From the NCBI GenBank assembly GCA_017449925.1, contig JAFSYO010000143.1, forward strand, positions 1 to 5,863: 5,863 nucleotides of DNA, given 5' to 3'. The position numbers were made by a program, and so were the translations under genes. The notes under the pieces were generated by a model, which ran no database searches, was not told the origin of the DNA, and saw nothing but the letters and a program-made list of their open reading frames with translations. The stretch is from Stomatobaculum sp. GTDB taxonomy: Bacteria > Bacillota_A > Clostridia > Lachnospirales > Lachnospiraceae. Position 1 is the first letter of the stretch; each line of letters starts with the position of its first letter. Positions 1 through 5,589 of the stretch are shown here, in pieces.

Positions 1-1596
1 GTGGACAAGCTCTGCGATATCATCCAGAGATGGGATCTGACGCAGTATGACGTGAAAGCAGAGACAACTACACCTGTGGCTCCGGCTGCAGAGGAGAAGG
101 TCACGCTCTCCGCTACTCACGCCAAGTATATCAACTCCACCGGGACACACTATATCTCCAACAGCGGCCACGACGAGAATAATGCCTATCGCGGCGGGCA
201 GGCCGGAGACCAGAACGGGACGGAGTGGCAGATGCGCTCTTGGTATAACCGTCCGTGGACTGTGGTGCTCCGCTATCCGGATCAGAAGGTCGCTCTGAAG
301 ATTGCACAGCTTGGCATCGACGCCACACTGAATGACAAGATCGGTTACGACCAGGGGCAGAACAGAACGTACCTCAACCAGCTGAAAGCGGTCGGCTGGG
401 AGCCTTCCAAGATCAAGACTGCCTGTGAAGCAGACTGCTCGGCGGGTGTGTGCGCCAACGTGACGGCGGCTGGATATCTGCTCGGGATTCCCGCTTTGAA
501 GAACCATACCGGCACTTATACCGGCAACATGAAAAACGCTCTGGTGAAGGCGGGCTTTAAGGCGCTGACGGACAGCAAGTACCTGACCGGAGGGGACTAC
601 CTTCTGCCTGGTGATATCCTGCTGAACGAGAACCATCACACGGCGACCAACGTCACCATCGGTTCGAAGGTGAAAAAGGACTGGAATCCGGGAACGGTGA
701 CTCCGACCGAACCGGAGCAGACTACGAAGTATTACCGTGTGCGGAAGTCCTGGGAGGACAAGGCTTCGCAGATCGGGGCCTTTACGGTGCTGGAGAACGC
801 CATCCTCGCTGTGGACGCCAATCCCGGCTATGCCGCTTTCGATGACGACGGCAAGCAGGTGTATCCGAAGGCATCTGCCTTCACGAAGTATACTCTGACC
901 GATGACCAGCTTTTGAAGATCGCCCGCCTGTGCAAGCAGGAGCAGGGCACGGTTACCGGGGCGAAGGCGGAAGCCAGCCTCATGGCCAATCAGCTGGAGA
1001 CATCTGCCTCCCGCCGCAAGAAGTACGGCACGGGAGCGGATGGTCTGTACAACTGGGTCAGAAACGGCGGGTGGTTTGCCAGGGCTGCCCATTGGATGGA
1101 CAACGGCAGTGTGTCCGATGCGATCCTCGCGGGCGTGAAGGACGTGCTGGTAAACGGCAATCGGACGCTCCCGCTCTATGTGGACGAGCACGACTGCTTC
1201 TCCGACATCAAGTCCATCAGCACAGGATCCGTGAAGGACAGGAATGCCTATGTGCAGGGCAAGACCGTGGTGAAGAACAAGTACGGCTCCACTTGGACGT
1301 TCTGGTGCTTCCCGGACAGCACGTCTGATCCCTTCGGCTACACGGCGGCGGCATATAAAGCGGCGACCGGAGAGAAGGAGCCTGAGAAGACTGCGGAGTT
1401 TCCGTATCTTGTACGCATCTCTATCTCCGACCTCAACTACCGCAAAGGCCCCGGTACTTTCTACGCATCCTATGGCTATATCGAGCCGGGTGTCTACACC
1501 ATCGTGGACGAGCAGGACGGCTGGGGTCTTCTGAAAGCCTATGCGGATAAGCGAAACGGCTGGATCAAGCTGTCCTATACGGAGAAGGTCGGTTAA
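1..1596 (+). CDS. Multidomain phage endolysin / cell-wall hydrolase (5' end probably cut by the window)
   Basis: Peptidoglycan hydrolase, most likely the lysis enzyme of a prophage. The visible 531 residues begin with what looks like the tail of another domain (about 1-20), then a Pro/Ala/Thr linker (21-35). Residues about 38-226 form an NlpC/P60-like cysteine peptidase: C146 in a D-C-S-A-G-V motif is the likely nucleophile and H212/H213 in N-E-N-H-H-T the likely histidine. Residues 244-289 are a SPOR-like module of 46 residues. Residues about 299-455 resemble SleB-type hydrolases, with E314 in a Q-E-Q-G context as a candidate catalytic acid. Residues about 467-528 are a bacterial SH3 (SH3b) wall-binding domain. 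The first codon is GTG, but no upstream sequence is visible and the protein seems to start mid-architecture, so I treat it as 5'-partial. There is no signal peptide in the visible part, so export would need a holin. A terminator follows 25 bases after the stop. Domain names come from motif reading; the SleB and SPOR assignments are the least certain. Confidence 0.85.
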   Translation: MDKLCDIIQRWDLTQYDVKAETTTPVAPAAEEKVTLSATHAKYINSTGTHYISNSGHDENNAYRGGQAGDQNGTEWQMRSWYNRPWTVVLRYPDQKVALKIAQLGIDATLNDKIGYDQGQNRTYLNQLKAVGWEPSKIKTACEADCSAGVCANVTAAGYLLGIPALKNHTGTYTGNMKNALVKAGFKALTDSKYLTGGDYLLPGDILLNENHHTATNVTIGSKVKKDWNPGTVTPTEPEQTTKYYRVRKSWEDKASQIGAFTVLENAILAVDANPGYAAFDDDGKQVYPKASAFTKYTLTDDQLLKIARLCKQEQGTVTGAKAEASLMANQLETSASRRKKYGTGADGLYNWVRNGGWFARAAHWMDNGSVSDAILAGVKDVLVNGNRTLPLYVDEHDCFSDIKSISTGSVKDRNAYVQGKTVVKNKYGSTWTFWCFPDSTSDPFGYTAAAYKAATGEKEPEKTAEFPYLVRISISDLNYRKGPGTFYASYGYIEPGVYTIVDEQDGWGLLKAYADKRNGWIKLSYTEKVG

Positions 1597-1620
1597 GTGA
1601 CAGAAACAAAACCTATACTG

Positions 1621-1652
1621 AAGGGGAGATCCGAAACAGGGTCTCCCTTTTT
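1621..1652 (+). terminator. Rho-independent terminator after the endolysin
   Basis: GGGAGATCC (1624-1632) pairs with GGGTCTCCC (1639-1647), with one T-G wobble, around the six-base loop GAAACA. Three further pairs at 1621-1623/1648-1650 extend the stem. A run of five T (1648-1652) follows. It lies 25 bases after the endolysin stop and only 8 bases before the ribosome binding site of the next gene. Confidence 0.88.
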
Positions 1653-1672
1653 CCGTAGTGAAGGAGGAGACC

Positions 1673-1903
1673 GTGATACGGATCAATGAAATGAAATTCA
1701 ATGAGCTGCAGGGCGGTCTGTCGGATACCAAATTCGCATCCATCCTCGGGATCAACAGGTCGCAGCTATACAGGGCGAGGAACGGATATTCCGCTGTCGG
1801 AGCGGGAATGCTTGAAGGTTTCATGACGGCATATCCGGAACTGGATGTTCGGGACTACTTCAGATGCAGCGGCAGGATCAAAGGGAGGAATATGGATGGC
1901 TAG
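1673..1903 (+). CDS. Small helix-turn-helix (XRE/Cro-like) DNA-binding protein
   Basis: A 76-residue protein, probably a small phage DNA-binding regulator. Residues about 17-38 (S-D-T-K-F-A-S-I-L-G-I-N-R-S-Q-L-Y-R) read as a helix-turn-helix of the XRE type: an L/F-A-x-x-L-G-I turn followed by a recognition helix with S, Q and R. The segment after it (G-A-G-M-L-E-G-F-M-T-A-Y-P-E-L) fits the third and fourth helices of small phage repressor-like proteins. I chose GTG at 1673 because AGGAGG (1662-1667) lies five bases upstream. An earlier in-frame GTG at 1658 would place that ribosome binding site inside the gene. The last 8 bases overlap the next gene, so the two are probably translated together. 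There is no room for a promoter between the preceding terminator and this gene, so expression would need read-through or a promoter inside the endolysin gene. The DNA target is unknown. Confidence 0.72.
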   Translation: MIRINEMKFNELQGGLSDTKFASILGINRSQLYRARNGYSAVGAGMLEGFMTAYPELDVRDYFRCSGRIKGRNMDG

Positions 1904-2111
1904 AAAGAGGATCAGGTACATCGGACCGGAAGCCATGAAGATACCGGCAGGATTCTTCTGTGTCCGTAAGGAATGGGAGAAGGCATCCACACAGATTGGG
2001 CTTTTCAAGTCCCTGGACATGGCGGTGAACTGTGCCGTCCATAATCCCACCTATTCAGTATTTGACAGCAATGGAGACAGGGTTTTCCCAGTGATCGAAG
2101 GGATCCGCTGA
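1896..2111 (+). CDS. 71-residue protein carrying a free-standing copy of the endolysin SPOR-like module
   Basis: Function unknown, but its origin is readable. Residues 20-65 align without gaps to residues 244-289 of the endolysin upstream: 19 of 46 positions are identical, including V-R-K-x-W-E, Q-I-G-x-F, N-P-x-Y, F-D and a final V-x-P. Only a basic N-terminus (M-A-R-K-R-I-R) and a few C-terminal residues fall outside the module. Start ATG 1896 is supported by GGGAGG (1883-1888), about seven bases upstream; reading farther upstream in this frame would run deep into the helix-turn-helix gene. It overlaps that gene by 8 bases in another frame. There is no signal peptide, membrane segment or catalytic domain. 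Possible roles, by inference only, are a separate wall- or endolysin-binding subunit, a regulator of the lysin, or a relic of an ancestral domain duplication. Confidence 0.7.
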   Translation: MARKRIRYIGPEAMKIPAGFFCVRKEWEKASTQIGLFKSLDMAVNCAVHNPTYSVFDSNGDRVFPVIEGIR

Positions 2112-2153
2112 GTCATACTGGATCAGGGAAAAGTGCAGATGTTTACCCAGCTG

Positions 2154-2182
2154 TTGCAAATTGCACTCTCTTGTGTTATACT
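2154..2182 (+). promoter_or_regulatory. Sigma-A type promoter of the double-RHH gene
   Basis: The -35 box is TTGCAA (2154-2159) and the -10 box is TATACT (2177-2182), separated by exactly 17 bases. A TGT immediately before the -10 box makes it an extended -10 promoter. The expected start of transcription is about 2188-2190, giving a leader of roughly 24 bases before the ATG at 2213. This is the best-looking promoter in the window. Confidence 0.78.
2155..2165. promoter_or_regulatory. Candidate operator palindrome over the -35 box
   Basis: TGCAA-A-TTGCA is a perfect 11-base palindrome with a central A, overlapping the -35 element. A second, wider pair of inverted arms, AGTGCA (2132-2137) and TGCACT (2162-2167), shares its right side. 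RelB/DinJ-family proteins commonly autoregulate by binding palindromes in their own promoter, so this is the natural candidate site for the protein encoded just downstream. That binding is inferred. Confidence 0.4.
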
Positions 2183-2212
2183 GAATGGCATCAAAGCAGG
2201 GAGGATATCAGC

Positions 2213-2707
2213 ATGTTAGATGAACCAAGGAAAGCCGTTTTTTCCATGAGCATGGATGCTGAGAAAAAGAAGGAGATGGAGGATTTCTTCGAGAACCTTG
2301 GCCTGACGCTTACGAGCGGAGTAAATATCTTCTTTGAGGCATCTGTGATATGGGCGAAGCTCCCATTCGAGATAAGCCGGGAGGAGACGGAGATTCCCGA
2401 CATGGCAGACGAAGAACAGCCGGCCGGCAGGGCGAAGAAGGAAGCGCGGTTTTCCATGCGGATGCAGCCGACCAGGAAACGCCAGGTGGAGTACCTGTAT
2501 AAAGAGCTTGGCATGACGGTATCGCAGGCTGTGAACATGTATTTTGAAGCCTGTTTGCGGGAGTATGGCATTCCTTTCCGTGTAGGGTATCCGAAACCGA
2601 ACAAGGAGACGCTGGCGGCGCTCCAGGAAACGGATCTGCATGAGTACGCTTCCTATGAGGACTACCTTGCAGCAATGCATGCCCTGGCTGACGCAGACGA
2701 GGACTAA
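2213..2707 (+). CDS. Tandem ribbon-helix-helix protein, RelB/DinJ antitoxin-like (double domain, no toxin partner)
   Basis: A 164-residue DNA-binding protein built from two copies of a RelB/DinJ-type ribbon-helix-helix unit. Copy 1 spans residues 8-54 and copy 2 spans 78-124. They align without gaps at an offset of exactly 70 residues, with 17 of 47 identical positions, including the beta strand (F-S-M-x-M), L-G-x-T, V-N-x-x-F-E-A and P-F. An acidic linker (55-74) joins them. An acidic, aromatic tail (about 139-164) resembles the toxin-binding tail of antitoxins. RHH proteins normally bind DNA as dimers, so one chain with two units could fold as a pseudo-dimer, as in F-plasmid TraY. I chose ATG 2213 because GGGAGG (2199-2204) precedes it by eight bases and the promoter lies just upstream. 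An earlier in-frame TTG at 2171 falls inside the promoter. No RelE/YafQ-like toxin follows; a terminator begins 49 bases after the stop. The RHH fold is well supported; the antitoxin role is doubtful. Confidence 0.85.
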   Translation: MLDEPRKAVFSMSMDAEKKKEMEDFFENLGLTLTSGVNIFFEASVIWAKLPFEISREETEIPDMADEEQPAGRAKKEARFSMRMQPTRKRQVEYLYKELGMTVSQAVNMYFEACLREYGIPFRVGYPKPNKETLAALQETDLHEYASYEDYLAAMHALADADED

Positions 2708-2724
2708 CTGAAGACGGCGGGAGC

Positions 2725-2736
2725 CGATTATAATCG
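2725..2736. repeat. 12-base perfect palindrome after the double-RHH gene
   Basis: CGATTATAATCG is perfectly self-complementary and sits 18 bases after the stop of the double-RHH gene, before its terminator. It contains TATAAT (2729-2734), but no acceptable -35 box lies 16-18 bases upstream. It could be a protein-binding site; the sequence does not show which protein would bind. Confidence 0.3.
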
Positions 2737-2755
2737 AATACATTTTTGAACCATG

Positions 2756-2797
2756 ACGCACCGGAGGAGACGATCTTCCTGGTGCGTTTTATTTTTT
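2756..2797 (+). terminator. Rho-independent terminator after the double-RHH gene
   Basis: ACGCACC (2756-2762) pairs with GGTGCGT (2781-2787). A two-base bulge leads into four more pairs, AGGA (2765-2768) with TCCT (2777-2780), closing an eight-base loop. A T-rich tail follows at 2787-2797. It separates the double-RHH unit from the recombinase genes. Confidence 0.88.
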
Positions 2798-2832
2798 CTG
2801 CCGCCAGTTTCAACGGGTAGTGAAGTTGCGGA

Positions 2833-2893
2833 AAAACTTCTGAAAAAGAAATCGGATATGACTTGCTATGTATGGGGTTATGCGGCTATATAG
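2833..2893 (+). repeat. Leader repeat copy 1, upstream of recombinase 1 (candidate promoter or regulatory region)
   Basis: This ~61-base stretch matches 5485-5546 upstream of recombinase 3. The best blocks are AAAACTyCTGAAAAAGAAA (18 of 19 identical) and GACTTGCTATGT (12 of 12). The 22 bases after that match at 13 positions, with CGG and ATAT conserved. A one-base indel separates the two blocks. A possible promoter inside is TTGCTA (2863-2868) with TATATA (2887-2892) at an 18-base spacing, which is a weak match. GCTATATAGC (2885-2894) is a 10-base palindrome. A small hairpin, GAAGTT/AACTTC (2822-2827/2835-2840), overlaps the left end in this copy only. Confidence 0.6.
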
Positions 2894-2936
2894 CACTACC
2901 GCCGGGAACGGCAGGTCAGACGAAGGAGGAATACAG

Positions 2937-3902
2937 ATGGCTGAAGATAAGCGGATACCGACAGCGGCCTACTGCCGCGTCAGCACAAAGCGGGACACGC
3001 AGGACGGCTCCTATGAAGTCCAGCGTGAATACTATGAAAAGCTGATCAGGGAAGACCCGAAACTGGAACTGGTCGGCATCTACGGAGACCACGGCAAGAG
3101 CGGACGCTACATGCGGGGGCGTGCGGAACTGAACCGCCTGATCAAAGACTGTGAAGCCGGAAAGGTGAAGCTGATCCTTACCAAGAGCATCTCCCGCTTT
3201 GCAAGGAACATGATGGAGTGCGTGGAGACCATCCGGAAACTTCAGAAGCTTGGGGTTACGATCCGGTTCGAGAAGGAGAACATCGATACCGAAACGATGG
3301 GTGGAGAACTGATGCTGGGCATCCTGGCGACCATCGCCCAGGAAGAAAGTAACTCCATCGCCGCCAACATGAGTTGGAGCAGGCGCAAGCACCTGGAAAA
3401 GGGGCAGCCCTGGAACGTCCCCCGGTACGGCTACGTTTCCGTAGGGAAGGAACACAGGTGGGAGATCGTGCCGAGTGAAGCAGAGGTCGTCCGTAAAGCA
3501 TTTTACATGGCCGGGATGTGCTACAAATACCCTCAGATCCTTGACGAGATCAACCACATGGAAGAAGAGAACGGGACCGGCAGAGTCTGGAAGCAGGGAC
3601 CTTTGACGAATCTCCTGCGAAGCGAGAACTACATCGGGGATTACCTTGCCAACAAGGAAGTAGCGGTCATCGATGAAAACGGCCAGGTAAAGCGGGTGAA
3701 AAACAGGGGCCAGAAGGAGCAGTTCCTGATCGAGGAACACCATGAGCCCCTTGTGAGCAAGGAACTGTACAAGGTTGTGCAGGAACTTCTGGATCATGTC
3801 ACCCTTGGCGCACACAGGACGAAGTTCAGCGAGGAGGAGGATGAGATCATGGCGCGGGCAATGAAGATTGCCGCCAGAGAGGAAACGCTATGGGCGAATT
3901 AA
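2937..3902 (+). CDS. Serine recombinase 1 (short form, no zinc ribbon)
   Basis: A 321-residue site-specific recombinase of the resolvase/invertase superfamily, expected to help integrate or excise the element. Residues about 8-145 are the catalytic domain. S16 in Y-C-R-V-S-T is the nucleophile, R14 precedes it, and R87 and R90 in S-R-F-A-R-N are the conserved active-site arginines. R62 fits the conserved arginine before the helix, although the usual R-P is R-A here. Residues about 155-290 form the recombinase DNA-binding domain (PF07508-like). The protein then ends after a short charged helix. It has no C-x-x-C zinc ribbon and no long coiled coil, so it is well short of the ~500 residues usual for large serine recombinases. 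ATG 2937 is supported by AAGGAGGA (2923-2930), six bases upstream; an earlier in-frame ATG at 2868 lies within the leader repeat. Recombinase 2 starts 28 bases after the stop, so the two are probably cotranscribed. It may act as a partner or regulatory subunit rather than alone. Confidence 0.9.
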   Translation: MAEDKRIPTAAYCRVSTKRDTQDGSYEVQREYYEKLIREDPKLELVGIYGDHGKSGRYMRGRAELNRLIKDCEAGKVKLILTKSISRFARNMMECVETIRKLQKLGVTIRFEKENIDTETMGGELMLGILATIAQEESNSIAANMSWSRRKHLEKGQPWNVPRYGYVSVGKEHRWEIVPSEAEVVRKAFYMAGMCYKYPQILDEINHMEEENGTGRVWKQGPLTNLLRSENYIGDYLANKEVAVIDENGQVKRVKNRGQKEQFLIEEHHEPLVSKELYKVVQELLDHVTLGAHRTKFSEEEDEIMARAMKIAAREETLWAN

Positions 3903-3930
3903 CGCAGGGAAAGCGCAAGAGGTGATGACG

Positions 3931-4605
3931 ATGGCTGACAATAACGGCGCTACGGTCAGAAGAATCCTGAGACCGTCTGTAAAGGAAGAAAAGACTGACG
4001 GGAAAAAGCGGGTGGCTGCCTACTGCCGTGTGTCCACGAAGTCAGAGGGGCAGGAAACCAGCTACGACACCCAGGTGGCGGTCTACACACAACGGATCAG
4101 TAACGAGCCGGAATGGGAACTGGCAGGGATCTACGCGGACTGGGGGATGAGCGGGACGCAGGCGCAGCGCCGGCCGAAGTTCCTGAAAATGATCTCCGAC
4201 TGCGAGGACGGGAAGATCGACATCATCCTTTGCAAGTCGATGTCCCGGTTTTCCAGGAACACACTGGATTCGGTGCAGTACATCCGGAAACTGAAAGACC
4301 TGGGCGTGCGCATGATCTTCGAGAAAGAGGGGATCGACACCGACAATGAAATCTCAGAAATGCTGATTACTGTCCTTGCCGCGTTTGCCCAGGAGGAGGC
4401 CATTCCCATTCGGAGAACGTCAAATGGGGGAAGCGGAAGCGCCTGCAGGAAGGGAACGGGATCATCATGCAGACCTACGGTTACCGGAAAAACGATGCCG
4501 GGGATAACTATGAGATCGAACCGGAGGAGGCGGAAGTGGTCCGACGCATTTTCGATATGTATGAGAAAGGTATCACCGTGCCCAAGATCGTGGATGCCCT
4601 GCTGA
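3931..4605 (+). CDS. Recombinase 2, N-terminal fragment (catalytic domain)
   Basis: The 5' half of the broken gene, 224 residues if translated as it stands. Residues 27-156 are the serine recombinase catalytic domain. S35 in Y-C-R-V-S-T is the nucleophile and R33 precedes it; R81/R82 in Q-R-R-P-K-F and R106 and R109 in S-R-F-S-R-N complete the arginine set. From residue 157 the reading is out of frame: the last 68 residues are an Arg/Ser/Pro-rich tail with no family resemblance. ATG 3931 is preceded by AGAGG (3918-3922) at eight bases. ATG 3925 and GTG 3922 in the same frame sit in or against that site and are less likely. A product of this length could keep the catalytic fold but would lack DNA-binding domains, so independent activity is not expected. 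Confidence 0.75.
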   Translation: MADNNGATVRRILRPSVKEEKTDGKKRVAAYCRVSTKSEGQETSYDTQVAVYTQRISNEPEWELAGIYADWGMSGTQAQRRPKFLKMISDCEDGKIDIILCKSMSRFSRNTLDSVQYIRKLKDLGVRMIFEKEGIDTDNEISEMLITVLAAFAQEEAIPIRRTSNGGSGSACRKGTGSSCRPTVTGKTMPGITMRSNRRRRKWSDAFSICMRKVSPCPRSWMPC

Positions 4606-5459
4606 AGGACGGGGTGAAGCCGCCTCAGTACAAAAGATCAGGTACAGAGAAATGGGATGAAAACAGGATCCATTACATGATCCAGAACGAGAAGTACCTC
4701 GGCATCCTGACCTGCCAGCGGTTCTACACGGTAAACCATCTGACGCACCGTGGACTTCGGAACAATGGGGTACTCCCTTCCAAGCAGCTGAAGAACCACC
4801 ATGAGGCGATCATCGGCCAGAAGCAGTTTGACCGCTGCAACGAGATCCTCCGGCTGCGGAAGAAGAACAACCACTGCTTCTACCCGTTCGGGGATTTCAT
4901 GAAATGCCCTTACTGCGGAACGGTCCTTTACCAGAGGAGACTGGGGATCCAGGAGGCTAGCTACAGTTCCCTTGTCTGCGAGGGAGACGGGGCGTGCAGG
5001 GAGTTTGCGATCCTTGCGCCTCCTGTGCGGAAGGCGGTGCTCGATGCATGGAACACGCTCGATGTGGATGCGGTGGCGAGGATCACGGGGCAGAAGCTGA
5101 AGAATAAGGCAGAGGAAGCGAAGAAGCTGCTTGCAGAGAAGGCAGAACATCCGGTTTTCGATGCCATTGAATACTGGTGGCTGGATGAGTACGTGGACAG
5201 CATTTCCTTCGGTCAGCACAGCCACACGGCATCGGAGCTGAAGGCGATGGAGCAGGATGTGGCAAAGGAAGTGGATGACCGGACGATCAGCATCAGGTGG
5301 AAATGCGGTCTGGTAACGACGCTGCCTTCCGGGGTCAAAAGGGATTCGCAGCACCCAAGACACTGTGCGGAGCTTTGGGACAGATTCCTGCTCCGCTACC
5401 CGGACCGTTATCCGCAGCTGACGGAGGAGGTACGGAAAAAGAGAGGGCTTTCCGGCTGA
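4467..5459 (+). CDS. Recombinase 2, C-terminal fragment (recombinase domain and zinc ribbon)
   Basis: The 3' half of the broken gene. Counting from ATG 4467 it is 330 residues, but the homologous frame is open upstream to at least 4407, so this ATG is just an internal methionine. The visible domains are the PF07508-like recombinase domain (to about residue 130), including the I-x-Y-M-I-Q-N-E-K-Y-L-G motif. A zinc ribbon follows, with C147-P-Y-C150 and a second pair at C171 and C177. Next comes a Lys/Glu/Ala-rich helical segment (about 205-225) that may be a short coiled coil, and a C-terminal region ending R-K-K-R-G-L-S-G. The purine-rich sequence before 4467 (GGAAGGGAACGGG) is only a poor ribosome binding site. 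On its own this piece could bind DNA without catalysing recombination; whether it is made is unknown. Confidence 0.7.
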   Translation: MQTYGYRKNDAGDNYEIEPEEAEVVRRIFDMYEKGITVPKIVDALLKDGVKPPQYKRSGTEKWDENRIHYMIQNEKYLGILTCQRFYTVNHLTHRGLRNNGVLPSKQLKNHHEAIIGQKQFDRCNEILRLRKKNNHCFYPFGDFMKCPYCGTVLYQRRLGIQEASYSSLVCEGDGACREFAILAPPVRKAVLDAWNTLDVDAVARITGQKLKNKAEEAKKLLAEKAEHPVFDAIEYWWLDEYVDSISFGQHSHTASELKAMEQDVAKEVDDRTISIRWKCGLVTTLPSGVKRDSQHPRHCAELWDRFLLRYPDRYPQLTEEVRKKRGLSG

Positions 5460-5479
5460 CCGGGAGGCTCTCTTTTTCC
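5434..5479 (+). terminator. Rho-independent terminator overlapping the 3' end of recombinase 2
   Basis: GGAAAAAGAGAG (5434-5445) pairs perfectly over 12 bases with CTCTCTTTTTCC (5468-5479). An inner CCGG/CCGG pairing (5452-5455/5460-5463) sits around a CTGA loop. The right arm contains the T run (5473-5477). The left arm lies within the last coding codons of recombinase 2, so the stop codon is inside the hairpin. Because the A run and T run pair, it may also terminate transcription coming from the other strand. Confidence 0.82.
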
Positions 5480-5484
5480 GCGTG

Positions 5485-5546
5485 AAAACTCCTGAAAAAG
5501 AAACTGATAATAGACTTGCTATGTGTGTCATTTTACGGGCATATGG
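5485..5546 (+). repeat. Leader repeat copy 2, upstream of recombinase 3 (candidate promoter or regulatory region)
   Basis: Direct-repeat partner of 2833-2893, in the same position relative to its gene: after a terminator and about 45 bases before the start codon. The conserved hexamer TTGCTA (5516-5521) is followed at 18 bases by CATATG (5540-5545), a weaker -10 match than in copy 1. Conservation of this exact spacing in both copies supports a regulatory role, although neither copy is a consensus promoter. Confidence 0.6.
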
Positions 5547-5589
5547 TAGCTGACAGGGACACCTGCGGAAGGAGGACGAGGAGGACAAA

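Larger units (their letters stand above)
3931..5459 (+). pseudogene. Serine recombinase 2, broken by a frameshift
   Basis: Together the two reading frames encode one complete large serine recombinase: catalytic domain, recombinase domain, zinc ribbon and a C-terminal helical region. Frame 1 is good through E156 (base 4398), in the family motif A-F-A-Q-E-E. The other frame resumes at base 4407 with H-S-E-N-V-K-W-G-K-R-K-R, the normal continuation. Eight bases (4399-4406) stand where nine would be needed, so one base has been lost (or two gained). The repaired protein would be about 509 residues, the usual family length. No slippery heptamer is visible at the junction, so programmed frameshifting is unlikely. 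A real inactivating mutation and a sequencing error both fit. Codon use and motifs on either side look undamaged, and I see no stop codon in the repaired frame, so the break is recent or artefactual. Confidence 0.82.

Noticed and set aside
930..1328. 132-codon + strand frame inside the endolysin gene
   Set aside because: Out of frame with well-supported endolysin domains; the translation is Gly/Arg/Gln-rich without a domain.
1614..1619. TATACT as a -10 box for the small genes
   Set aside because: The nearest -35-like sequence, GTGACA (1597-1602), is only 11 bases away, and a strong terminator follows at once.
2729..2734. TATAAT as the recombinase 1 promoter
   Set aside because: No -35 box at 16-18 bases, no extended -10 TG, and a terminator lies between it and the gene.
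2191..2813. Overlapping - strand frames opposite the double-RHH gene, considered as a possible toxin
   Set aside because: None resembles RelE/YafQ or another toxin family. They overlap the promoter or terminator of the RHH unit and have no convincing ribosome binding site.
2916..3815. 299-codon open frame on the - strand opposite recombinase 1
   Set aside because: Shadow of the GC-rich coding strand. The + strand carries all catalytic motifs and a good ribosome binding site.
4396..4410. Programmed ribosomal frameshift in recombinase 2
   Set aside because: No slippery heptamer or clear downstream pseudoknot is visible, and eight bases replacing nine fits a simple deletion.
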